From contig JAHJEW010000088.1 in the NCBI GenBank assembly GCA_018825335.1, forward strand, positions 1-5,689: a DNA stretch of 5,689 nt, in the 5' to 3' direction. The notes under the pieces were generated by a model. The model was not told the DNA's origin. It saw only the letters and a list, made by a program, of their open reading frames with translations, and made no database searches. Of the stretch, positions 1 through 4,862 are shown one piece after another. Origin of the DNA: Patescibacteria group bacterium (GTDB taxonomy: Bacteria > Patescibacteriota > Gracilibacteria > UBA1369). The position numbers were made by a program, and so were the translations under genes. Every line of letters starts with the position of its first letter. Position 1 is the stretch's first letter.

Positions 1-45
1 ATTGTGAATTTTCGCCCCCTTTATAATGATTTTATCCAGCGACAT
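1..45 (-). CDS. uvrA: UvrA excinuclease subunit A, N-terminal fragment (runs off left edge)
   Basis: Reading the minus strand from the ATG at 45-43 gives 15 codons, MSLDKIIIKGAKIHN, open to the window edge. This matches the very conserved start of UvrA (typically M-x-D-K-I-I-I-x-G-A-x-x-H-N-L), the ATP-binding damage-recognition subunit of the UvrABC nucleotide excision repair complex. Only the N-terminal strand before the first Walker A motif is visible, so no catalytic motif can be checked here. No Shine-Dalgarno sequence precedes the ATG (upstream bases are TATTTATTTCGC). A good promoter lies about 50 bases upstream. The gene is divergent from the HAD-like gene. The identification rests on a short but distinctive stretch. 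Another ABC ATPase is less likely, because the ending K-G-A-x-x-H-N is characteristic of UvrA. Confidence 0.8.
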   Translation of the reverse strand, partial: MSLDKIIIKGAKIHN

Positions 46-103
46 GCGAAATAAATAGCTTTAATTTAAAAAATACTCTGTATCTTCTCCCCAGAGCTGG
101 CTG

Positions 104-132
104 AGTTTAGCACAGTTTTTGCGTTTTGGCAA
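104..132 (-). promoter_or_regulatory. Candidate sigma-70 promoter of uvrA
   Basis: On the minus strand, TTGCCA (132-127) is separated by exactly 17 bases from TAAACT (109-104). The -10 box is preceded by TGC, which fits an extended -10 (TGn). Transcription would start near position 97 and give a leader of about 50 bases before the uvrA ATG. I found no LexA-like operator around it, so SOS control cannot be supported from the sequence. Confidence 0.5.
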
Positions 133-138
133 GGGTAC

Positions 139-189
139 GGAGGTATTAATTATATGGAACAACAACATTGCAATCACTTGTTTTCTTGA
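139..189 (+). other. Possible leader peptide (11 codons) with a strong Shine-Dalgarno
   Basis: A GGAGGT at 139-144 lies 9 bases before an ATG at 154, which opens an 11-codon frame reading MEQQHCNHLFS and ending in TGA at 187-189. It sits between uvrA and the HAD-like gene, ending 44 bases before the latter's start. It is the only strong ribosome-binding site near a start in the window, which is why I list it. There is no run of a single amino acid and no downstream hairpin that would identify an attenuator, and no clear promoter places it in the same transcript as the HAD-like gene. It may be chance. Confidence 0.2.
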
Positions 190-196
190 TTTTTCG

Positions 197-225
197 TTGT
201 ATTATACACTTCCTATCATTATAAA
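197..225 (+). promoter_or_regulatory. Candidate promoter of the HAD-like gene
   Basis: TTGTAT (197-202), a 17-base gap and TATAAA (220-225) form a plausible sigma-70 promoter. Its start point would fall at about 232, so the mRNA would be nearly leaderless for the ATG at 234. An alternative is TATTAT at 200-205 with a weak -35 (TTGTTT, 178-183), which would give a leader of about 20 bases. The region is AT-rich, so chance matches are easy, and I cannot decide between the two. Confidence 0.35.
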
Positions 226-233
226 TAAGAAAT

Positions 234-1070
234 ATGCTAACACCACAGGGACAACCACAGGAAGCATCAGCGCTTCAAAAAGCTACCGAGAAAGTAGTGG
301 GTGCCGTTTTTCCGGACGATCAAAGACTGAATCGAATGATAACAATCACTCCGATACGAAAAGATCTTGAAAAATTACTGAATTTTTTAGCTGTAAATCC
401 GGCCCAACCCCTGGTGGTTTTAATTCCCGGCCCGCTACGGGAAACTATAGAAAAAGAACCTCTGTTAGCTCAACTTTTGAGATTCCCAAATGTCAGGACC
501 GCACCGGTTCACAGGTTTGTCGCTGAGGCTTCACTTTTCTATACACGGCCCAAAACCGTACTTGGTAAAGATGTATCAAAAATCGCATTGGACAGGACTC
601 TCAGCGTAATAAGGCATGATCTCAGACATGTACTTGAGGGATCTTCCCCAAGAAAAGATCAGCTCCTTGCCAGAGCCAGAAAAGAGGCAGGTCTTAAGGG
701 TTCGGATGATGAACTTATTGAGCAAATCATGACACCTGACGCTCCGGTTGAGGTGGATGAGTTTTTTGAATTGAACGCGGCATGTGTCGACTGGGAGGGC
801 ACTCTTATGAAAGATGGGAAATTTAACAAGGGACAACTGTCACAGGCCCGAACGGAAGCCAAGAAAAGAAACCTTCCACTGATAATCTGGACCGGAGCAA
901 ATCCGAACGGAGTTTATAAAGAATTGCAGAAATCGGGAATCACGAACGTGGATGTTTGCAGCAAGCAGGATTGCAGAGGCCTGCGCGCCGCTCTTGCGAT
1001 TGATGACACGGATCTGGTAATTCTAAAGAAAGAGTTCGGATTGGACGCGAGGGAGTTTATTATGGCCTAG
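234..1070 (+). CDS. Uncharacterised protein with C-terminal HAD-like domain
   Basis: This is a 278-residue soluble protein with no signal peptide or membrane segment. From about residue 180 it shows the HAD motif order. Motif I is hydrophobic-C-V-D186-W-E188-G-T190-L, motif II is a strand ending in W-T220-G, K244 is the likely motif III lysine, and A-I-D257-D258-T-D260 is motif IV. HAD enzymes use the first Asp of motif I as nucleophile, usually on phosphoryl groups. Here the second acidic position is Glu instead of the phosphatase Asp, so activity and substrate are open. Residues 1-175 match nothing I recognise. They include a hydrophobic strand (PLVVLIPGPL, 59-68) and a helical stretch with H128-D-L-R-H132, slightly like a histidine-kinase H-box, though no kinase ATPase domain follows. 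The ATG is the first after an in-frame TAA at 222-224, and only a weak AAGAA precedes it. The HAD assignment is fairly firm; the function is unknown. Confidence 0.85.
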   Translation: MLTPQGQPQEASALQKATEKVVGAVFPDDQRLNRMITITPIRKDLEKLLNFLAVNPAQPLVVLIPGPLRETIEKEPLLAQLLRFPNVRTAPVHRFVAEASLFYTRPKTVLGKDVSKIALDRTLSVIRHDLRHVLEGSSPRKDQLLARARKEAGLKGSDDELIEQIMTPDAPVEVDEFFELNAACVDWEGTLMKDGKFNKGQLSQARTEAKKRNLPLIIWTGANPNGVYKELQKSGITNVDVCSKQDCRGLRAALAIDDTDLVILKKEFGLDAREFIMA

Positions 1071-1074
1071 TTTC

Positions 1075-1926
1075 TCAGTCGTTCCTGTTGTTGTCCACCA
1101 TGCAATAGACTTTGTGTGATTCTTTGCGTTCGAGCAGGTATGAAACAAGGATGTATCCGCCGGTAAGGAAAGGGACAATAAGGAAGGTCCAGTTCATTTC
1201 AAGGAAGATGTTGAAGACGGCGTGCAGACTTATGGCTATTATAAGCCCTTCCGTGATTTTCTCGTGGTGGAAGAGGACGTTCTTTTTAAAATGGAATATT
1301 TGGGAGATGATTCTGATGATCGGCCATCTTTTGCGATTATGCTTGTCCTGCATTTCCTGTGTGGCGAACAGCGCCATGCCGTAATAGTAGCCGAGAACGC
1401 CGGAAAACATGATGTGGGCGAAAGTGGAGAATAGTGAGCGGAAAATGAACGGGTATACGATCCCGTCAACGCCACGAGCCTCCATAATGTGGTAAAAATA
1501 GAGGATATTTTCCAGGAAGGCGAACCCGAGCGCGGCCATTACGGCCATTTCTATTGCGTCATCTATAGAGCAGATGCGCTTTTTGTCTGTAGTTTTTACG
1601 GCCAGCAGTTTGGCGATTTCTTCAATCACTCCTACAAGCATGAAGGTGACGATGACGTTCAATGGAAGTATCTGGAACGATGAAAAGCCGATAATGTCGG
1701 CACCGAGGTTTTTTGTGTACTGGAAGGCGTTTATCCAGGGAAAGTACTGCCAGAGGTATTTATATAGGAGTAAAGGCGTAACAAATACGGCGCCGGCCAC
1801 GAAAGTCTGGAAGAGCATTTTTTTTTGGCCGACCTGTTTTTTCCAGAATATGTAGCCCCAGATGCAGGCCGGTATTATGGCCAATGCAAGCGCCAGGGCG
1901 AATTTGAAAATGTTTTCTGCGTACAT
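1075..1926 (-). CDS. PrsW-like intramembrane metalloprotease
   Basis: This is a 283-residue polytopic membrane protein with hydrophobic segments near residues 8-28, 38-56, 88-108, 124-146, 160-186, 226-244 and 247-264. It carries the PrsW family motifs in order: E102-E103-x-x-K106, G-F-A-F-L-E139-N140, F-A-H171 and H235-A-V-F-N239. The Glu and His residues are the presumed metal-binding and catalytic set of this membrane protease family. In Bacillus subtilis, PrsW makes the first cut in an anti-sigma factor (RsiW), but no sigma or anti-sigma gene is in this window, so the substrate here is unknown. The basic loop at about residues 191-222 and the charged C-terminus should face the cytoplasm by the positive-inside rule. 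The start is ATG at 1926-1924, because an in-frame TGA lies at 1950-1948 and only a CTG comes between. No Shine-Dalgarno is present. The gene lies 77 bases downstream of the toxin gene and has its own promoter. Confidence 0.88.
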   Translation of the reverse strand: MYAENIFKFALALALAIIPACIWGYIFWKKQVGQKKMLFQTFVAGAVFVTPLLLYKYLWQYFPWINAFQYTKNLGADIIGFSSFQILPLNVIVTFMLVGVIEEIAKLLAVKTTDKKRICSIDDAIEMAVMAALGFAFLENILYFYHIMEARGVDGIVYPFIFRSLFSTFAHIMFSGVLGYYYGMALFATQEMQDKHNRKRWPIIRIISQIFHFKKNVLFHHEKITEGLIIAISLHAVFNIFLEMNWTFLIVPFLTGGYILVSYLLERKESHKVYCMVDNNRND

Positions 1927-1961
1927 TTGTTTTTGTTTTGGTTTCAGTCAGCTCCGTGTGT

Positions 1962-1990
1962 ATTATAACATTTTTCTTGAGGTGTGACTA
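1962..1990 (-). promoter_or_regulatory. Extended -10 promoter of the PrsW-like gene
   Basis: On the minus strand a perfect TATAAT (1967-1962) is preceded directly by TGT, making the extended -10 TGTTATAAT. A weak -35 (TAGTCA, 1990-1985) stands 17 bases upstream. Transcription should start near 1955, about 28 bases before the ATG. The site lies just after the toxin stop codon, so the protease gene can be expressed independently of the toxin-antitoxin operon. Confidence 0.6.
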
Positions 1991-2003
1991 TGGCGGGGTG
2001 AAA

Positions 2004-2264
2004 TCATTTGTAAATGTCGCCCCTTGCACCGGCTTTGAAGAAGATAATCATTGCTTCGGCGGGTCGTATTTCATACAAAAACCTGTATTTACCTATTCTC
2101 AAGCGATAGCATGCTTTAAGGCCTATAAGCGGTTTGATATCCAGGGTTCTGGTCATGGGATTTCGGCATAATATCGTCAATTTATCCTGAAAATTAATTA
2201 GAAATTCACGATTCTGCTTTTTCAGGAATTTCTGCACCTGATCGTGGAATATGTAATTATGCAT
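2004..2264 (-). CDS. RelE/ParE-family toxin
   Basis: This 86-residue protein has the family layout: two N-terminal helices (about residues 7-35), then a beta sheet with C-Y-R-L-R-I-G-K-Y-R-F-L-Y-E-I (52-66), a strand of hydrophobics (72-77), and the ending K-A-G-A-R81-G-D-I-Y85-K. The C-terminal Arg and Tyr, together with the basic residues of the middle strands, match positions that RelE uses to cut mRNA in the ribosomal A site. ParE relatives share the fold but poison gyrase, so the target is not certain. The I-x-x-x-x-A-R-x-D-I-Y-like ending favours the RelE/YafQ-like side. The start ATG lies within the end of the antitoxin gene (8-base overlap), preceded by AAAAAGAAAA, which points to coupled translation. 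Length is normal for the family, with no sign of decay. Confidence 0.85.
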   Translation of the reverse strand: MHNYIFHDQVQKFLKKQNREFLINFQDKLTILCRNPMTRTLDIKPLIGLKACYRLRIGKYRFLYEIRPAEAMIIFFKAGARGDIYK

Positions 2265-2544
2265 TTTTCTTTTTAATCAGGTCCTGCATGAATTTTCGGC
2301 CGTCCGTGAAATTCTTTTTGTTTTTCTTGTAATCCGCCATGGCGCGGCGGTAGGCTTTTATTTCTGACGCCGTAGGCACAACATCAGCTTCCTCAAGCGT
2401 AAAATCGTCATCTATGGGTTTAACTTCAAAGGCGGGTTTTGAATGGACCAGTACAATGTATTTAACATTATTTTTCCTGGCCTCTTTCCATAGCGTGGTT
2501 ATGTTATTCCTGTATTCCCTGATGTTTATGATTTTGGTAGTCAT
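2257..2544 (-). CDS. Phd/YefM-family antitoxin
   Basis: This 95-residue protein opens with the Phd/YefM signature. I-I-N-I-R-E-Y-R-N-N-I (5-15) is the strand-helix that starts the DNA-binding dimer domain, followed by K-Y-I-V-L-V-H-S-K-P-A-F-E-V (28-41), equivalent to the family pattern of strand, 'x-x-x-K-P', strand. The C-terminal half (about 50-95) is charged, lysine-rich and probably disordered until it wraps the toxin. It should neutralise the RelE/ParE-like protein encoded immediately downstream and, with it, repress its own promoter. The promoter and four 12-base repeats lie directly upstream. No Shine-Dalgarno precedes the ATG. A four-codon frame (MYTK, 2555-2541) ends in TGA overlapping this start as ATGA, which may be chance. 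The chosen start fits the family N-terminus exactly. Confidence 0.83.
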   Translation of the reverse strand: MTTKIINIREYRNNITTLWKEARKNNVKYIVLVHSKPAFEVKPIDDDFTLEEADVVPTASEIKAYRRAMADYKKNKKNFTDGRKFMQDLIKKKNA

Positions 2545-2545
2545 T

Positions 2546-2593
2546 TTGTGTACATTATTGTGTATGCATTTGTGTACACTATTGTATATTATT
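2546..2593. repeat. Four tandem 12-base repeats, probable toxin-antitoxin operator
   Basis: On the plus strand the octamers TTGTGTAC, TTGTGTAT, TTGTGTAC and TTGTATAT begin at 2546, 2558, 2570 and 2582, a strict spacing of 12 bases. The third unit contains the perfect palindrome GTGTACAC (2572-2579), and the first contains TGTACA (2549-2554). The array covers everything from the -10 box to the antitoxin ATG, so a protein bound there would block both polymerase and the first transcribed bases. Phd/YefM antitoxins are DNA-binding dimers that repress their own operons at short repeated palindromes, so the antitoxin is the natural ligand. The repeats are seen directly; the binding is inferred. Confidence 0.7.
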
Positions 2594-2609
2594 TTTGATC
2601 TGCCGTCAA
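2581..2609 (-). promoter_or_regulatory. Sigma-70 promoter of the toxin-antitoxin operon
   Basis: On the minus strand, TTGACG (2609-2604) and TACAAT (2586-2581) are separated by exactly 17 bases, each one mismatch from consensus. This is the best promoter in the window. The start point would be near 2574, giving a leader of about 30 bases. The -10 box lies inside the fourth 12-base repeat, which fits repression by the antitoxin complex. Confidence 0.7.
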
Positions 2610-2638
2610 ACTGGACTTCTGTTATAGCAAAACAATAT

Positions 2639-2659
2639 TAAGAAAATATAAATTTCTTA
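2639..2659 (-). terminator. Weak AT-rich hairpin after recF
   Basis: A 7-base inverted repeat (TAAGAAA at 2639-2645 against TTTCTTA at 2653-2659, 7-base loop) begins 8 bases after the recF stop codon. The stem has only one G-C pair, and the following minus-strand bases (ATATTGTTTTGC) contain only a short T run, so it is at best an inefficient intrinsic terminator. Read-through into the toxin-antitoxin promoter region is possible. Confidence 0.25.
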
Positions 2660-2667
2660 TTAATTGC

Positions 2668-3732
2668 TCAATATTCAGAAATTCCGATCTGCGCGCCGGG
2701 CACGTTTTCTTCCAGGTGGGTGGCTGTGATAATTGTCTGGTAGCCTTTTATGCTGTTTAGTAGCATGCGTTGGCGGGTTTGGTCGAGTTCGGAAAATACG
2801 TCGTCCAGGAGAAGAATTGGTTTTTCGCCGGTTTTTTCTTCGTAGTAATTTAGTTCCAGGAGTTTTACGGCCAGGAGCAGGGAGCGGTACTCCCCGCGAG
2901 ACGCGTGAGCGGCGAGCGGGCGGCCGTTCAGGCGGAATTCCAGATCGTCACGGTGAGGCCCGACGGTGGTGAACTGGGCGTTTATGTCTTTTTCGCGAGA
3001 GTTTTTCAGGGCCTGCGCAAGGGTTTCGTGGCCGTCCAGCGAGGGCCGGTAGATTACCTCCACATTATCTTTATTTTGCGATATCCGGCTGTAGACTTCG
3101 GATATTTCCTTGCTAAGATATTGTCCGGTTGCGCGCCTTTGAGAGATTAGAATTTCTCCCTGCGCTGCAAGCTGCTGATCCCAGATGTCCAGATCCTGAC
3201 GCTGCGCGATGCCTTCTTTTATGCTTTTTAAAAGTGAGTTGCGTTGTTTCAGGATTCTTCTGTATGCGCGCAGGGCCGCGTAGTATGCCGGATTCACCTG
3301 TACGTTAAGGATGTCCAGGTAGCGGCGGCGTAGATCGGGGCCAAGGTAAAGCATATTCAGGTCCTCCGGATGGAAGAAAACTATCTGGCAGTTGCCAATG
3401 AAATTAATGCTGCCTGTTTTTACTCCGTTTATTTTAAGCGATCTAACGGGTTGCGGCGGGTTGCCGAGGAATATTTCCAGTTCCTTTGCGCCATCCGCTT
3501 CCGTGAAACGGCCTGTTACGCGACAATATTCGTCCCCCCATCGGATTAGTTCATTCTGCGCCGCCGCGCGGAATGATTTTGTTAACGCTAAAAGGTAAAT
3601 CGCTTCCAGAATATTTGTTTTCCCCTGCGCGTTCGGTCCTATTATGGTTGTGATGTTTTCCTCATCTTTAAAATTCATGTTGAGCGTTTCGTAGTTGCGG
3701 TATTTCTCCAGTTTTAGGCTCTGTAATCGCAT
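2668..3732 (-). CDS. recF: DNA replication and repair protein RecF
   Basis: This 354-residue protein has the normal RecF length (E. coli RecF has 357). It is an SMC-like ATPase that acts with RecO and RecR to load RecA at single-strand gaps. Walker A is G32-P-N-A-Q-G-K38-T39. The family stretch G-P-H-R-D-D-L is at 258-264, the ABC signature is A-S278-R-G280-E-Y-R-S (277-284), Walker B is I-L-L-L-D310-D311 with the D-loop S-E-L-D317, and a switch-like H339 sits in T-A-T-H-L. I chose the ATG at 3732 because M-R-L-Q-S-L-K-L-E-K-Y-R-N is the classical RecF N-terminus. The frame stays open to an ATG at 3783, but those 17 extra residues are unlike the family and overlap the divergent gene. No Shine-Dalgarno is visible. 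recF often sits in a dnaA-dnaN-recF-gyrB cluster; here it stands alone between a toxin-antitoxin pair and a transporter. All key motifs are intact. Confidence 0.95.
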   Translation of the reverse strand: MRLQSLKLEKYRNYETLNMNFKDEENITTIIGPNAQGKTNILEAIYLLALTKSFRAAAQNELIRWGDEYCRVTGRFTEADGAKELEIFLGNPPQPVRSLKINGVKTGSINFIGNCQIVFFHPEDLNMLYLGPDLRRRYLDILNVQVNPAYYAALRAYRRILKQRNSLLKSIKEGIAQRQDLDIWDQQLAAQGEILISQRRATGQYLSKEISEVYSRISQNKDNVEVIYRPSLDGHETLAQALKNSREKDINAQFTTVGPHRDDLEFRLNGRPLAAHASRGEYRSLLLAVKLLELNYYEEKTGEKPILLLDDVFSELDQTRQRMLLNSIKGYQTIITATHLEENVPGAQIGISEY

Positions 3733-3739
3733 TTTTTTG

Positions 3740-3748
3740 TGGTATAAT
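3740..3748 (+). promoter_or_regulatory. Extended -10 promoter of the MgtE-like gene, possibly bidirectional
   Basis: A perfect TATAAT (3743-3748) is preceded by TGG, forming an extended -10. No convincing -35 lies 16 to 18 bases upstream. Transcription would begin near 3755 and give a leader of about 18 bases before the ATG at 3773. On the other strand the same bases read ATTATACC, so TATACC (3746-3741) could act as a -10 for recF, with a start point almost at the recF ATG. The plus-strand reading is well supported; the recF reading is tentative. Confidence 0.55.
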
Positions 3749-3772
3749 GATTGGAATACATTATTTACTCTT

Positions 3773-4750
3773 ATGTCGCGCACTCATCACCTGGAAAAGG
3801 CAGCCAGATACATGCTTACGGGCATTGCAAAGGCTAAACCCGATGATACCGTGAAAGATGTTCTGAATCGATTATATGCTCCTACGCCTAAAATCGATAC
3901 CCTGGATTATGTTTTTGTTGTTGACGACGCCGGGACTTTACTTGGAACGGTTTCTTTGAAGGATCTTATTAATAAGCCGTTTAAGAAGAAGATGTCACAA
4001 ATAATGTCTCGCAAATTGTTCTATGCTCATCCGGATACCGACCAGGAGCATGTTGCTCTGATAGCTCTAAGACACCGCATTAAAGCCGTTCCAGTTGTGG
4101 ACGCGCAGAAAAAGCTTCTCGGCTCTATTCCGCCGCGCATGATTTTTGACATTCTTCATATGGAGCACACGGAAGATATGTTGCGGCTGGCCGGTCTTAG
4201 CGCATCCGGTCCCGGGATGCGCGGCGCTATTAGATCCGGCATAGTCAGGATGTCTATGTTGCGGCTGCCTTCGCTTGTTATAGGTATTATTGGAGGACTT
4301 GCTGCTACTTCCGTTGTTGAGACTTTTCAAAGTTCGCTTGAGAGTGAGATTCTGCTGGCGTTTTTTATTCCCCTGATTCTTTATTTAAGTTCAGCCGCAG
4401 CCTCGCAGACCGGTACTATTTTGGTACGCACACTTGCAACGGAACGGGTAAATATTAGGAAATATATTGTTAGAGAGCTGACGATTGGAGTCACTATTGC
4501 GACGTTAATAGGATCCATTATTTTCCTAATAATTAATTTCTGGCACAGGTCTTTTCTTGTAGCGCTTTCAATAGGTTTGTCTCTTTTTATTTCAATTTCT
4601 TTCGCCACGGTTTTAGGGCTTTTTATCCCCTGTATGCTGCAAAAATTCAAGAAGGATCCCGCTGTTTCCGGTGGTCCTATTATTACCGTTATGGAAGATA
4701 TTATTGCGCTGGTTATTTATTTTTCGGTTGCTTCGATAATTTTGATCTAA
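3773..4750 (+). CDS. MgtE-like Mg2+ transporter with CBS pair, lacking the MgtE N domain
   Basis: This 325-residue membrane protein has a tandem CBS pair (about residues 12-67 and 75-130) followed by the linker T-E-D-M-L-R-L-A-G (133-141) typical of MgtE. Then come five hydrophobic segments near 166-186, 193-215, 232-254, 261-287 and 303-324. The last part, D295-P-A-V-S-G-G-P-I-I-T and the membrane segment with D309, matches the MgtE ending. D309 aligns with the pore Asp that binds Mg2+ in Thermus MgtE. Full-length MgtE proteins have about 450 residues, with an N-terminal helical domain that helps close the channel; it is absent here, so gating would rest on the CBS pair alone. The usual G-G-N-x-G-x-Q segment reads S-S-A-A-A-S-Q (206-212). 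I chose the ATG at 3773 because it follows the promoter. The upstream ATG at 3695 lies inside recF. The substrate could be another divalent cation. Confidence 0.85.
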   Translation: MSRTHHLEKAARYMLTGIAKAKPDDTVKDVLNRLYAPTPKIDTLDYVFVVDDAGTLLGTVSLKDLINKPFKKKMSQIMSRKLFYAHPDTDQEHVALIALRHRIKAVPVVDAQKKLLGSIPPRMIFDILHMEHTEDMLRLAGLSASGPGMRGAIRSGIVRMSMLRLPSLVIGIIGGLAATSVVETFQSSLESEILLAFFIPLILYLSSAAASQTGTILVRTLATERVNIRKYIVRELTIGVTIATLIGSIIFLIINFWHRSFLVALSIGLSLFISISFATVLGLFIPCMLQKFKKDPAVSGGPIITVMEDIIALVIYFSVASIILI

Positions 4751-4789
4751 GGAACGGTAAGGCTTGTCGCACCTTCTCGGGGAAATTGT

Positions 4790-4860
4790 GTTTGCTTCGC
4801 AAACTTCGCTGCTCTATTATTAGCGTGCTTACGCACGCTTGAGTTCGCTTACGCTCACTC
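4790..4860. repeat. Cluster of small hairpins and short direct repeats before thrS
   Basis: Three inverted repeats lie in 71 bases. The first is GTTTGC-TTC-GCAAAC (4790-4804). The second is AGCGTGC-TTAC-GCACGCT (4822-4839), the strongest, with 7 pairs and a 4-base loop. The third is imperfect: GAGT against ACTC (4841-4844 and 4857-4860) around GC-TTAC-GC. GCTTACGC occurs twice (4827-4834, 4847-4854) and CTTCGC twice (4795-4800, 4804-4809). The last two hairpins would lie in the 5' leader of thrS mRNA and could occlude or expose the start. No T-box sequence is present. The structures may be regulatory or a degenerate interspersed repeat; I cannot tell which. Confidence 0.5.
4792..4820 (+). promoter_or_regulatory. 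Candidate promoter of thrS
   Basis: TTGCTT (4792-4797), a 17-base gap and TATTAT (4815-4820) form a moderate sigma-70 promoter. The start point would be near 4827, leaving a leader of about 36 bases, and the -35 overlaps the first hairpin. No terminator separates the MgtE-like gene from thrS, so read-through transcription is also possible. Confidence 0.4.
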
Positions 4861-4862
4861 TT

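Noticed and set aside
119..370. An 83-codon plus-strand reading frame at the start of the HAD-like gene
   Set aside because: It overlaps the first 137 bases of the HAD-like gene in another frame, has a low-complexity Thr/Ser-rich sequence and matches no family.
1993..2024. Inverted repeat GGGGC/CCCC at the toxin 3' end, considered as a terminator
   Set aside because: The loop is about 20 bases, the stem is short, and no T run follows on the minus strand.
2546..2593. CRISPR array or replication iterons
   Set aside because: The units are contiguous 12-mers without spacers, and they sit exactly on the toxin-antitoxin promoter with no replication gene nearby.
1938..2664. An integrated mobile element carrying the toxin-antitoxin pair
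   Set aside because: No transposase, integrase, terminal repeats or target duplication are visible at either side of the pair.
2713..3150. Plus-strand reading frames rich in Gly and Arg opposite recF
   Set aside because: They are antisense to intact, motif-bearing recF codons and arise from its codon composition.
3733..3783. A longer RecF with 17 extra N-terminal residues
   Set aside because: The extension is unlike RecF, overlaps the divergent transporter start and would place the recF start upstream of the shared promoter.
4751..4862. T-box riboswitch before thrS
   Set aside because: The conserved T-box sequence, the specifier stem layout and a terminator/antiterminator pair are absent, and the gap is too short.
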